Shown here: piece after piece, positions 1 through 7,415 of the stretch
Position numbering within the stretch: position 1 is the first letter of the stretch
Layout: each line of letters begins with the position of its first letter
Program-made: the position numbers and the translations under genes
The notes under the pieces: generated by a model
What the model saw: only the letters and a program-made list of their open reading frames with translations
The model's database searches: none
What the model was told of the DNA's origin: nothing
Origin: Luminiphilus sp.
GTDB lineage: Bacteria > Pseudomonadota > Gammaproteobacteria > Pseudomonadales > Halieaceae
Reading direction: 5' to 3'
DNA length: 18,891 bases
Assembly: GCA_029251065.1 (NCBI GenBank)
Contig: JAQXEB010000263.1
Span: 1 to 18,891 of the forward strand

Positions 1-204
1 ATTGCGGTCGAGTTTTACTACTGACTTAAACGCTTTGTGCGCTACCTGTCGCTGTTGCCCCTCAAGGGCAACTAGGCCAACCAGAAAGTGGGCGGGCACC
101 TGCGCCTGGTCTTTCTCAAGCGCTTGTTTGCAAGCCTCACCGGCCGTGGCGAGATCCCCTCGATTCAGTGCCTCGAAACCATCTGCCAGTGTGAGCGCCT
201 GCAC
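1..204 (-). CDS. TPR protein, N-terminal part only (probable TPR-sulfotransferase)
   Basis: The reading frame on the minus strand is open for 68 codons from a GTG at 204 to the window edge, where it is cut off. It encodes two helix-turn-helix units in TPR style: LADGFEALNRGDLATAGEAC with the following QALEKD, then AHFLVGLVALEGQQ with AFKSVVKLD. The GTG lies two bases after the TGA of the LuxR-type gene, and AGAGGG precedes it by nine bases, so translation is probably coupled to that gene. N-termini of this style are known in TPR-containing sulfotransferases of marine gammaproteobacteria, and a complete member of that family lies at 7416-9410. The catalytic half would lie outside the window, so the sulfotransferase call is inference. 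It could be a plain TPR protein. Confidence 0.6.
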   Translation of the reverse strand, partial: MQALTLADGFEALNRGDLATAGEACKQALEKDQAQVPAHFLVGLVALEGQQRQVAHKAFKSVVKLDRN

Positions 205-206
205 CG

Positions 207-1034
207 TCAGACGCCCTCTTGGTACGCGATAAGCGGGTCGGTATCCGGGTCGCCAGACCAGTGCGAGAGTGCTTCCATGAACAAGAAGAAAAGCTCTGCT
301 TGAGAGCTGATATCGAGCTTGGCATACGCATGCTTGCGATGCAGTTTTACGGTTTCAATGGAAATACCTAATTTTTCCGCGATCAATCGTGTGTTGTGAC
401 CTAAAAGCACCAGTTCCACGACTTGACGCTCTCTGCGCGTGAGAACACTCGCGCCAAAGGCGGCGAGCGATCGATGCATTCGCTGGCGAAGCGTTGTGTG
501 TTTTTGGGCTTCAAGCACCTCGAGGTAGTGTCTTTGACATAACGCTGCGGTTAGTTCGTAAATGCCAGACAAACGTTTTACGTCGGACTTTTTAAAGCGT
601 GCACCGCTGGTGGTTAATCCTATGGAGATATTGACGAAGTTATCGTTGGCGAGGTGCACCAGAAGGCCGCATTCGTCTTCATAACCGCAGTTTTTGTACC
701 AGTTTTTGTAGTACTCGGAGCTGCGAAAACTGGAGGGAGCGAGGTCGGTTAGCCGAAAGACGCCAAACTGTTTGTCATAGGCCGCAGCCCGATAAAACGG
801 ATCGAGTAAAAATGGACCGTTTAAGTAAGTGGTTAGTGCGCTCTCGGGCTGACCCGCAAGTGGTCGTGCAAAGCTTATGGTGGGGAGCTCTTCTTGTCCG
901 TAAACTATCACCGTCGCATCGTCAGCACCGGCAAGGTCGCAGAGAATATGTGCGATGGCGGGCACAAAATCGTCGGTCCCAAGCTGGGTGATAGCACGAG
1001 CGAATTCGGTGGTAATGGCTGATATTTTGGACAT
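207..1034 (-). CDS. LuxR-family transcriptional regulator
   Basis: This 275-residue protein has a C-terminal LuxR/GerE helix-turn-helix at about residues 197-250. It shows the LTRRERQVVELV start, the LIAEKLGISIETVKLHRKH recognition region and the closing AKLDISSQAELF. The N-terminal 180 residues look like a GAF/PAS-like sensory domain, but I see no autoinducer-binding signature, so the ligand is unknown and it need not be a quorum sensor. It is transcribed away from the valine-type operon across a 247-bp intergenic region and is the obvious candidate regulator of that operon or of the TPR gene that follows it by two bases. The ATG has no Shine-Dalgarno sequence. The upstream stretch is AT-rich and has TAAAAT at 1041-1046, six bases from the ATG, so a leaderless transcript is possible. 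Confidence 0.9.
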   Translation of the reverse strand: MSKISAITTEFARAITQLGTDDFVPAIAHILCDLAGADDATVIVYGQEELPTISFARPLAGQPESALTTYLNGPFLLDPFYRAAAYDKQFGVFRLTDLAPSSFRSSEYYKNWYKNCGYEDECGLLVHLANDNFVNISIGLTTSGARFKKSDVKRLSGIYELTAALCQRHYLEVLEAQKHTTLRQRMHRSLAAFGASVLTRRERQVVELVLLGHNTRLIAEKLGISIETVKLHRKHAYAKLDISSQAELFFLFMEALSHWSGDPDTDPLIAYQEGV

Positions 1035-1281
1035 GTTTTTATTTTAAATTAATCAATGAAAGAGTGTTTTTGAGTCAGCTTCGAGGGCCAGCGAGCACAA
1101 TAGCACTGACAGGTGCAATCGAGAAAAGGAAACGTTACGAGCGACGTGGTAAAACACTGAATGAGACGGCGCTTGGCCGAGTTAGCATGTGACCATCGCG
1201 ATGGGTGTGTGGCTGCGTATTGATCGAATGCTCGCCGAATAATACGTTGTGTGAGCAGTGCAGTGAGTAAAGGACAATAGT
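1035..1281. promoter_or_regulatory. Divergent LuxR / acyl-CoA dehydrogenase intergenic region
   Basis: This 247-bp region must hold the promoters of both the LuxR gene and the valine-type operon. A perfect 12-bp palindrome CCATCGCGATGG lies at 1193-1204, about 80 bp before the dehydrogenase ATG, and could be an operator. AAAGGA at 1269-1274 is a good ribosome binding site seven bases before the ATG at 1282. I could not find a convincing sigma-70 pair for the plus-strand operon; TTGATC at 1220 is too close to AATAAT at 1238. No small gene is evident. Confidence 0.5.
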
Positions 1282-2442
1282 ATGGATTTTGAACTGAGCG
1301 AAGAGCAGCGCGCCTATGTGGCGAGCGCCCGAGAATTTGCACGGTCCGAGTTTAGGCCTCACGCGGCGCAATGGGACCAGGCTGCTATTTTTCCAAAAGA
1401 CGCACTTAAAGCCGCGGGTGGGTTGGGATTCATGGGAATGATCGTGCCCGAGGCGGCGGGTGGCCTCGGGATGACGCGCCTTGATGCGAGCTTGATCGTG
1501 GAGGAGTTGGCAAGAGGCTGCACCACGACCGCGGCTTTCCTCACCATCCACAACATGGCCTCCGCCATGATTGGCAAATATTGCCAAGCTTCAGTGGTTG
1601 ATAGGTGGTGTCCCGGTTTGACGTCGGGTGAAAAGCTTGCCTCGTATTGTTTGACAGAGCCCGGTGCCGGCTCCGACGCTGCGTCACTTCGAACCACAGC
1701 AAAACGAGACGGCGACGTGTATCGCCTTTCGGGGACCAAAGTCTTTATTTCAGGGGCTGGCGACACAGACGTTTTAGTCGTTATGGCCAGGACCAAAGAC
1801 GGAGGTTCTCGCGGAATCACTGCTTTTTTAGTACCTGCCGATCTCGACGGAATCAGTTACGGAAAAAAAGAAGACAAGATGGGTTGGAATGCGCAACCCA
1901 CACGCCAAATCAATTTTGACGATGTTGCGGTACCGGTGGTCAATCGGCTGGGTGAGGAAGGTCAAGGCTTTGCCATTGCAATGGAGGGGTTAGATGGCGG
2001 CCGTATTAACATTGCGACGTGCTCGGTCGGTACCGCTCAGCAGGCGATTGTTGATGCGGCCGACTATGTCCAAGACCGTGAGCAATTCAACACGCCGATT
2101 GCCAATTTTCAGCATACGCAGTTTCAGATCGCTGACATGCTCACCGAGCTTGTCGCGGCGCGTCAGATGATTCGTTTGGCGGCGAGTAAGCTTGATCATC
2201 AGGATCCAAACGCGACCACGTACTGTGCCATGGCAAAACGATTTGCCACTGATGTGGGCTTCAAAGTGTGTAACGATGCGCTGCAGTTATTTGGTGGCTC
2301 CGGCTACATACGCGAGTATCCAATGGAACGCTACGTGAGAGACACGCGTGTTCATCAAATTTTAGAGGGCACTAACGAGATTATGAGAGTGATCATATCG
2401 CGGCAGGCGCTCATGGATGGCGCACTGGAGGTTATCCAATGA
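1282..2442 (+). CDS. Acyl-CoA dehydrogenase, probable isobutyryl-CoA dehydrogenase
   Basis: This 386-residue flavoprotein has the usual acyl-CoA dehydrogenase length and layout: an N-terminal helical domain (MDFELSEEQR), a middle beta domain with YCLTEPGAGSDAASL at about 122-136 (FAD and substrate contacts) and a C-terminal helical domain with DREQFNTPIANFQ. LQLFGGSGYIREYPMER leads to the catalytic base Glu362 in QILEGTNEIMR. The glutamate at this position is where short-chain and ACAD8-type enzymes have theirs. The three genes that follow carry out the remaining valine steps, so oxidation of isobutyryl-CoA to methacrylyl-CoA is the best prediction; a broader short/branched-chain substrate range is possible. 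The start is fixed by AAAGGA seven bases upstream and by the conserved N-terminus. Its stop overlaps the next start as ATGA. Confidence 0.92.
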   Translation: MDFELSEEQRAYVASAREFARSEFRPHAAQWDQAAIFPKDALKAAGGLGFMGMIVPEAAGGLGMTRLDASLIVEELARGCTTTAAFLTIHNMASAMIGKYCQASVVDRWCPGLTSGEKLASYCLTEPGAGSDAASLRTTAKRDGDVYRLSGTKVFISGAGDTDVLVVMARTKDGGSRGITAFLVPADLDGISYGKKEDKMGWNAQPTRQINFDDVAVPVVNRLGEEGQGFAIAMEGLDGGRINIATCSVGTAQQAIVDAADYVQDREQFNTPIANFQHTQFQIADMLTELVAARQMIRLAASKLDHQDPNATTYCAMAKRFATDVGFKVCNDALQLFGGSGYIREYPMERYVRDTRVHQILEGTNEIMRVIISRQALMDGALEVIQ

Positions 2443-3227
2443 GTGTGAGTTCGAGCGAAAAGGTCCAGGTGGTGACAGAGAACGGAATTGCCACAGTGAC
2501 GATTAATAACCCGGGGGCAAATACTTGGGATCTTGAAAGTTTGCCCGCGCTTGAAGCGGTTGTTCACGCACTTAACGACCGATCAGACGTCCGAGCCCTG
2601 ATAATTACTGGTAACGGTGAGAAGTTCTTCTCTGCTGGCGCAGACCTTAATCAATTCGCGGGCGGGGATCCTGTTGCAGCGGGCGCAATAGCACATGCGT
2701 TTGGTCGCGCTTTTGAGGCCTTATCAGATTATCGCGGTGTCTCGATCGCTGCGATAAATGGTTATGCCATGGGTGGTGGATTAGAGGTGGCTTTGGCCTG
2801 CGATATTCGAATCGCGGAACGCCACGCCTCACTTGCGCTGCCGGAGGCGAAAGTGGGTCTACTCCCCTGCGCCGGTGGTACACAGCGGCTCGCCCAATTG
2901 GTCGGCGAAGGCTGGGCGAAGCGTATGATTCTTTGTGGTGAACGTCTTGCTGCTGACAAAGCTCTGTCAGTCGGTCTCGTGGAGGAGGTCGTCGAATCGG
3001 GCGAGGCGCTCAGTACCGCCATCGCTCTGGCGATAAGCGCCTCGGGCCAAAGTCCAACGTCTATTGCGGCCTGTAAAAGACTGATCCACTCGGCGAGAGA
3101 CGTTTCGATTGGCGCTGGTTTGATCGCGGAGCGTGATGAATTTGTGGCACTGTTTTCAACAGAAGATCAGAAAGAGGGCGTGAATGCTTTTTTAGAGAAG
3201 CGCGCCCCAGAATGGAAAAATAAATGA
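2439..3227 (+). CDS. Enoyl-CoA hydratase (probable methacrylyl-CoA hydratase)
   Basis: This 262-residue crotonase-fold protein has both catalytic glutamates of true hydratases: Glu116 in MGGGLEVALACD and Glu136 in LPEAKVGL, followed by PCAGGTQRL. FSAGADL at about 64-70 and the GGG at 112-114 form the oxyanion hole. The acidic pair supports hydratase rather than isomerase or hydrolase activity. Placed between an isobutyryl-CoA dehydrogenase-like gene and a 3-hydroxyisobutyryl-CoA hydrolase, it most likely hydrates methacrylyl-CoA to 3-hydroxyisobutyryl-CoA. Its ATG overlaps the previous stop, and its own TGA overlaps the next ATG, so the three genes are probably translationally coupled. A general short-chain hydratase role is also possible. 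Confidence 0.9.
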   Translation: MSVSSSEKVQVVTENGIATVTINNPGANTWDLESLPALEAVVHALNDRSDVRALIITGNGEKFFSAGADLNQFAGGDPVAAGAIAHAFGRAFEALSDYRGVSIAAINGYAMGGGLEVALACDIRIAERHASLALPEAKVGLLPCAGGTQRLAQLVGEGWAKRMILCGERLAADKALSVGLVEEVVESGEALSTAIALAISASGQSPTSIAACKRLIHSARDVSIGAGLIAERDEFVALFSTEDQKEGVNAFLEKRAPEWKNK

Positions 3228-4327
3228 GTGACGTAGTCTTAGTTTCAACCATTGGAGACGGTGACCGCCGGGTCGGTCGTTTGACCCTGAACACCCCTCG
3301 GATTCTCAACTCGCTGGATGCCGAGATGATCGAAATCATGCTGGCGAAGCTGCTTGAATGGGCCGAGGATGACTCGATTGCCGCCGTTTACATTGACGGC
3401 GAGGGAGACAAGGCCTTTTGTGCGGGTGGAGACGTACACGAGCTGCGCCGGTCGTCTATGGAGAATCCGGGCGGTCCTTGCACTTACGCGGAGAACTTTT
3501 TTGCGCGTGAATACCAAATGAACTACGTGCTCTTTACCTACCCCAAGCCCGTTATCTGTTGGGGCCATGGTGTTGTGATGGGCGGCGGCATGGGCGTTAT
3601 GGCCGGCTGCAGTCATCGCGTGGTGAGTGAACGTACGCGCATTGGTATGCCTGAAATTACGATTGCGCTGTTCCCAGATGTCGGTGGCAGTTATTTCTTG
3701 AACCGAACGCCCGGCATGATAGGGCGATTTTTGTCTCTGACCTCCGCGCATATCAATGCGACTGACGCCCTTTACGCGAATCTCGGCGATGTGTTTTTGG
3801 CGCATGAGCAGCGTCACAGTGTCATCGAGGCGCTCGCGAAAGGGCCCTGGGCCGATGACCCAGCGGTGAATACTGCGATTGTTGACCAGATTTTAAGCAT
3901 GGAGGCCACGGTCGAGCAGCCGTTGGGCGTGATCGAGCCGCTGATGCCCCAGATCAATGCGTTGATGGCAGGCGATAATCTCAGTGATATTTCCGATCGA
4001 TTGCTGGGGTATGAAGGTGATAATGTCTGGCTTCAGAAAGCGCGTGACGGCTTTGCGCATGGCTCGAAACTGGCCGCCTGTTGGATCTTTCGCCAGCTCA
4101 ACGATTCAGTGAATTACTCGCTTAAAGAGGTGTTCGATACTGAGCTTCGTTTAGGCGCTAATATTATGCGGCACCCCGAATTTGCCGAGGGTGTCAGGGC
4201 GCTACTTGTCGACAAAGATCGCCAACCAAAGTGGCAATTTGCCGCGGTTCAGGACGTACCGGTGGACGTGCTTGAATCCTTCTTTTCTGAGCCTTTAGGC
4301 TCACCTAATATGCATTATCCGTGGTAG
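3224..4327 (+). CDS. 3-hydroxyisobutyryl-CoA hydrolase
   Basis: This 367-residue crotonase-superfamily protein has the length and extended C-terminus of the HIBCH branch, about 100 residues longer than a hydratase. Diagnostic segments are FCAGGDVHEL (65-74), WGHGVVMGGGMGVMAG (113-128) and GMPEITIALFPDVGGSYFLNR (141-161). Glu144 and Asp152 match the conserved acidic residues of human HIBCH, and a Met replaces the glutamate of the hydratase GGG-E motif. The predicted reaction removes CoA from 3-hydroxyisobutyryl-CoA and gives free 3-hydroxyisobutyrate for the dehydrogenase encoded next. It is coupled to the preceding gene by an ATGA overlap and followed by a 30-bp gap. Confidence 0.93.
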   Translation: MSDVVLVSTIGDGDRRVGRLTLNTPRILNSLDAEMIEIMLAKLLEWAEDDSIAAVYIDGEGDKAFCAGGDVHELRRSSMENPGGPCTYAENFFAREYQMNYVLFTYPKPVICWGHGVVMGGGMGVMAGCSHRVVSERTRIGMPEITIALFPDVGGSYFLNRTPGMIGRFLSLTSAHINATDALYANLGDVFLAHEQRHSVIEALAKGPWADDPAVNTAIVDQILSMEATVEQPLGVIEPLMPQINALMAGDNLSDISDRLLGYEGDNVWLQKARDGFAHGSKLAACWIFRQLNDSVNYSLKEVFDTELRLGANIMRHPEFAEGVRALLVDKDRQPKWQFAAVQDVPVDVLESFFSEPLGSPNMHYPW

Positions 4328-4357
4328 TAAGTACTCGCAAACATTAGTGGAAGACAG

Positions 4358-5257
4358 ATGAAGACAATCGCTTTTATTGGTCTGGGTAACATGGGCGGTC
4401 CCATGGCTAAGAATCTTCTTAAGGCAGGCTGGTCGGTCAATGCCTTCGATTTGTCAGAGCAGGCGTTAGCCGATGTTGTGAGTGCAGGTGCGCGCGCCGC
4501 TGTTTCCGCTCGTGACGCGGCGACTGATGTCGATGTGGTTTTATCGATGTTGCCGGCGGGGCAGCATGTCGAAGCCGTGATGTTAGGTGATGAAGGATTA
4601 TTTGCTCACCTCCCTGACGGCACGCTCGTCTTGGACGCGAGTACGATTGACGCGATGACGGCGAGAAAGCTGCATGCAGCAGCAAGTGAGGCGCAGCTCG
4701 TTTTCATGGATACGCCTGTTTCGGGTGGCGTTGCTGCGGCTCAAGCGGGAACGCTTGCGTTTATGTGCGGCGGTGCGTCTGATGCGTTCTTGCGTGCTAA
4801 AGCCGTCCTTAGCGCCATGGGGGACGAGAATAAAATTTTCCATGCGGGTTCCGAAGGAGCCGGCCAGGTCGCTAAGGCGGCTAATAACATGTTGCTGGCA
4901 ATTCACATGATCGGCACTTGCGAGGCGCTTGCCATCGGGGCCGCCAACGGGCTCGATCCAGCTGTTCAGTCGGAGATCATGAAGGCAAGCTCGGGCAATA
5001 ATTGGTCGTTACAAGTTTACAATCCGTGGCCGGGTGTCATGCCGGGCACGCCAGCCGAAAATGACTACGTGCCGGGGTTCATGGTTGATTTAATGGTGAA
5101 AGACTTGGGTCTTGCCGCGGAGCTTGCGAGACAGTCTGAGGTGGACGCCGAGTTTGGCGAAAAGGCGCGCACCATTTATCAGGCACTACAAAAACGCGGT
5201 TTTGGAGGCAGTGATTTCTCTATTGTATTGAAGTCGGTGCTGAGTTCGCTCGATTAA
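4358..5257 (+). CDS. mmsB: 3-hydroxyisobutyrate dehydrogenase
   Basis: This 299-residue protein belongs to the beta-hydroxyacid dehydrogenase family. It has the N-terminal dinucleotide motif IGLGNMGGPMAKNL, the substrate-site DTPVSGGVAAA at about 118-128 and the catalytic Lys173 in GAGQVAKAANNM. The SSGNNWSLQVYNPWPGVMPG region and the VKDLGLA helix are typical of MmsB rather than of tartronate semialdehyde reductase. It oxidises 3-hydroxyisobutyrate to methylmalonate semialdehyde, normally with NAD+. GGAAG shortly before the ATG is a good ribosome binding site. The gene ends the valine-type operon. Its TAA shares the palindrome TTAA with the stop of the convergent MarR gene, so no separate terminator fits between them. 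Confidence 0.93.
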   Translation: MKTIAFIGLGNMGGPMAKNLLKAGWSVNAFDLSEQALADVVSAGARAAVSARDAATDVDVVLSMLPAGQHVEAVMLGDEGLFAHLPDGTLVLDASTIDAMTARKLHAAASEAQLVFMDTPVSGGVAAAQAGTLAFMCGGASDAFLRAKAVLSAMGDENKIFHAGSEGAGQVAKAANNMLLAIHMIGTCEALAIGAANGLDPAVQSEIMKASSGNNWSLQVYNPWPGVMPGTPAENDYVPGFMVDLMVKDLGLAAELARQSEVDAEFGEKARTIYQALQKRGFGGSDFSIVLKSVLSSLD

Positions 5258-5733
5258 ACGACGTCTTCCCCACTGGCCAAAAGCGGTGCGGCGTCGAGAT
5301 CATCGGCATCCATCATTGCTGCAACACGCTCTAAGGAGGCTACAATCGAGTGTTGCTCCCACGACGCCAACCGGCTGAAGCGATCCACAAAGCTGTCTTG
5401 TAATGGTTTAGGCGCTGAGCCTTGGAGTGTTTGACCTGCCTCAGTCAGTGTTACGATGACTCTGCGGCGATCCACAGAGGATCGCACACGATTCACGAGG
5501 CCGTTGCGCTCTAGGCGATTTAAAATCGTGGTCACCGTCGCTAAACTTAAGCTCACCGCTTTAGCAATGTCTGAAACAGTTGGATCCTTTAGGTCTCCGA
5601 CGGCTTTAATAATGACCAGTTGAGGCGTCGTTAATCCGGTCTGCTTACCTAGCTTCCTCGAATGCAGATCGGTGGCGCGAATGATGCGCCTTAGCGCCAC
5701 GAGTACGTGATCTGGTAAGTCCATCGATTGCAT
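5254..5733 (-). CDS. MarR-family transcriptional regulator
   Basis: This 159-residue protein has the MarR layout: dimerisation helices at both ends and a winged helix at about 50-102. The recognition part is VSDIAKAVSLSLATVTTILNR, and the wing is RSSVDRRRVIVTLTEAG with the DRR signature. No redox cysteine pair is present, so it probably senses a small ligand. It is convergent with mmsB and divergent from the AspH-type oxygenase gene. The 110-bp region it shares with the oxygenase gene carries repeated CC(G/C)AAAGT half-sites that begin two bases upstream of its own ATG, as expected for autoregulation. Which genes it controls is not shown by the sequence; the oxygenase gene is the first candidate. 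The start at 5733 could be replaced by the Met at codon 4. Confidence 0.9.
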   Translation of the reverse strand: MQSMDLPDHVLVALRRIIRATDLHSRKLGKQTGLTTPQLVIIKAVGDLKDPTVSDIAKAVSLSLATVTTILNRLERNGLVNRVRSSVDRRRVIVTLTEAGQTLQGSAPKPLQDSFVDRFSRLASWEQHSIVASLERVAAMMDADDLDAAPLLASGEDVV

Positions 5734-5734
5734 A

Positions 5735-5784
5735 CCGAAAGTTTCACTTTGGGGGGCGTTAGTTTAATGCTTTGAACCCAAAGT
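5735..5784. promoter_or_regulatory. Candidate MarR operator cluster between marR-like and oxygenase genes
   Basis: Three copies of an 8-bp half-site lie here: CCGAAAGT at 5735-5742, its inverted form ACTTTGGG at 5746-5753, and CCCAAAGT at 5777-5784. The first two form an interrupted 19-bp palindrome (5735-5753, one mismatched pair, centre TTC) of the size usual for MarR sites. The third overlaps a second dyad, CTTTG-AACC-CAAAG (5770-5783). First and third copies are 42 bp apart, about four helical turns. Binding by the adjacent MarR protein is inference. Confidence 0.45.
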
Positions 5785-5843
5785 ATTCAATTGAGCGCCG
5801 GCATATTCTGTCATCTTTGGCGTCTTTGTGGCGTAATACTCAG

Positions 5844-6812
5844 ATGGAATTTAATCAACCGTTTCTTCAGTTGCCTTGGCGATTTGACGCAGCGCGTCTC
5901 GCCGAGGAAGTGCGATTGTTGCCGTCGGTTTTTTGGTTAGATCATCCTTCAGGTCTGCCTGGGAATTCGGCTGTTCCACTTGTTTCCGTGAATGGTGAAA
6001 TGAACCATGCGTTTGACGGCCCCATGCAACCGACTAAGGCACTCACCTCCAGTCCTTATCTTCATCGCGCTGTTGCGTCCTTTGGTGAGGTGGTGGCGCG
6101 TTCGCGATTGATGCGTCTAGAGCCTGGTGCGCAGGTCGCAGAGCATGTGGATTTTAATTATCACTGGGTCAGTCGAGTGCGTATTCACGTGCCGATCGTC
6201 ACTAACCCGGGTGTCCGATTTTATTGCGGTGATGAGTCGGTGCATATGGTCGAGGGTGAAAGTTGGCTGTTCGATTCGTGGCGACGCCACCGCGTGGTGA
6301 ACGACAGCAGTATTTCGCGCGTGCATCTGGTGATCGATTTGGCCGGTTCCTCGCGATTTTGGCGTACCGTTCGCACGGCACCCGAGATGCAAGCGATAGA
6401 CGTACCCTTCGACGAGAGCCCCGTTTCAAATTTGCGCACGGAACAGTTTCCCGTCGCGCCCGTCATGGCTCCGGGCGAGATGCTTGCCATTGTCGAGCAA
6501 CTGCTGAGTGATTGCGAAGCCAATCCGGACAACAATCCTGAGATAATGACGCGTTACCGCCATCTGCTTCTCGATCTCGTTCATGATTGGCGCGAGATCT
6601 GGAGTCTCCATGGCTTTGCCGAGCCGGCGTTTGCGCACTATCGGCAGATACTTCAACGGACCGCATCGCAATTGGCGCCCGATCCAAGAGTGCTGGTCAC
6701 GGCGTCAAACAAGGTTGGGATTAATCCAGTGATTAACCAGCGAATCTTAGCCGCTGCGCTGCGTCCTCGCCGAGTGGCGGAATTCAGCCCCGCGGGTACC
6801 CCAGTAGCCTGA
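5844..6812 (+). CDS. Aspartyl/asparaginyl beta-hydroxylase-family 2-oxoglutarate oxygenase
   Basis: From the ATG at 5844 this is a 322-residue protein beginning MEFNQPFLQLP. The central domain matches the Asp/Asn beta-hydroxylase family. The iron ligands appear to be His101 and Asp103 in AEHVDFNYHW and His149 in SWRRHRVVND. Arg159 in SRVHLVIDL is the likely 2-oxoglutarate carboxylate contact, and RIHVPIVTNPGVRFYCG is the conserved core. About 120 residues follow the catalytic domain (from NLRTEQFPVAP) and form a helical extension I cannot name. No signal peptide is seen, so it is probably cytoplasmic, and the substrate is unknown. The frame is open upstream to a TTG at 5772, but that start would run through the operator-like region; the Met at 5844 suits the family better, although its ribosome site is weak. 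The 3' end overlaps the convergent sulfotransferase gene by 29 bp. Confidence 0.85.
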   Translation: MEFNQPFLQLPWRFDAARLAEEVRLLPSVFWLDHPSGLPGNSAVPLVSVNGEMNHAFDGPMQPTKALTSSPYLHRAVASFGEVVARSRLMRLEPGAQVAEHVDFNYHWVSRVRIHVPIVTNPGVRFYCGDESVHMVEGESWLFDSWRRHRVVNDSSISRVHLVIDLAGSSRFWRTVRTAPEMQAIDVPFDESPVSNLRTEQFPVAPVMAPGEMLAIVEQLLSDCEANPDNNPEIMTRYRHLLLDLVHDWREIWSLHGFAEPAFAHYRQILQRTASQLAPDPRVLVTASNKVGINPVINQRILAAALRPRRVAEFSPAGTPVA

Positions 6813-7410
6813 AGTCATCAGCGTAAAACGCCTCGAGCTCTCTAAGAAAATCGGTGTCTGAGTACAGTGCCGGTTTTTCATTCTGCGTAACGTTTTTTGG
6901 TTTCGAAGGTTCTGCTGAAACCCCAAGGTGACTGCAAATTTTCGCTAAGTCAGTGTCTAAGGATTCGTAGCGCCCGATGAACGACATGGCGATATGCCCG
7001 TCTTTGTCGGTTAGAAGGTCGGTCTGAGGTCTGACTAATGCACGCTTCCTGAAGCGTTCAAATTGAAATGCGCGCTTCGACCAGGCCAGCGGATCCTGTG
7101 AGTAGCTACTGTCCGTTCGTGCTAAAAATGCACAGACTGACCTAAATCGTTCAATCGGATGTCTCACAAAGGCAACACGGAAATAAGACTCGATCGCTGT
7201 CTCACCTATCGAGTGACACAGTTGCTGATAAGAAATATGGCCATGTCCGATGTTTGCCAGCGCTTGAATGGGGGAGTGCATTTGGGCGGTGAGCATTTGT
7301 TGCTCCCAGTCTTCGTCACCAAGAAAGGGCCGCAATACCGCTCGAACGGCATGAGTTCCTGTTTTAGGCACCGCAAAAAAAATAAATTTACGCGAGCTTG
7401 AGAAGATCAC
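6784..7410 (-). CDS. Sulfotransferase family 2 protein
   Basis: This 208-residue protein has the two PAPS-binding elements of sulfotransferases: the 5'-phosphosulfate loop VPKTGTH at residues 14-20 near the N-terminus, and the 3'-phosphate element FVRHPIERFRS at 81-91. The later FIGRYESLDTDLAKIC and the closing FYADDFRLLGY are typical of the Sulfotransfer_2 group that acts on carbohydrates or small molecules. No membrane anchor or signal peptide is present. It starts with GTG five bases after the stop of the TPR-sulfotransferase gene, without a clear ribosome binding site, so the two are very likely co-transcribed and coupled. The acceptor cannot be read from the sequence. Its end overlaps the oxygenase gene on the other strand by 29 bp. 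Confidence 0.87.
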   Translation of the reverse strand: MIFSSSRKFIFFAVPKTGTHAVRAVLRPFLGDEDWEQQMLTAQMHSPIQALANIGHGHISYQQLCHSIGETAIESYFRVAFVRHPIERFRSVCAFLARTDSSYSQDPLAWSKRAFQFERFRKRALVRPQTDLLTDKDGHIAMSFIGRYESLDTDLAKICSHLGVSAEPSKPKNVTQNEKPALYSDTDFLRELEAFYADDFRLLGYPRG

Positions 7411-7415
7411 TGCGT

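Noticed and set aside
2..232. 76-codon plus-strand frame at the left edge
   Set aside because: The opposite strand encodes recognisable TPR units over the same bases, and this product has the Cys/Arg/Ser-rich look of an antisense shadow.
1220..1243. TTGATC/AATAAT as a promoter for the valine-type operon
   Set aside because: The spacer is only 12 bp, too short for sigma-70.
3245..3817. 190-codon open frame on the minus strand
   Set aside because: It lies entirely antisense to the 3-hydroxyisobutyryl-CoA hydrolase gene, which has clear family motifs, and its product has low-complexity Arg/His-rich composition typical of shadow frames.
5772..5843. TTG start at 5772 for the AspH-type oxygenase
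   Set aside because: It would place coding sequence over the operator-like dyads, and the resulting 24-residue extension does not match the family; the Met at 5844 begins the conserved part.
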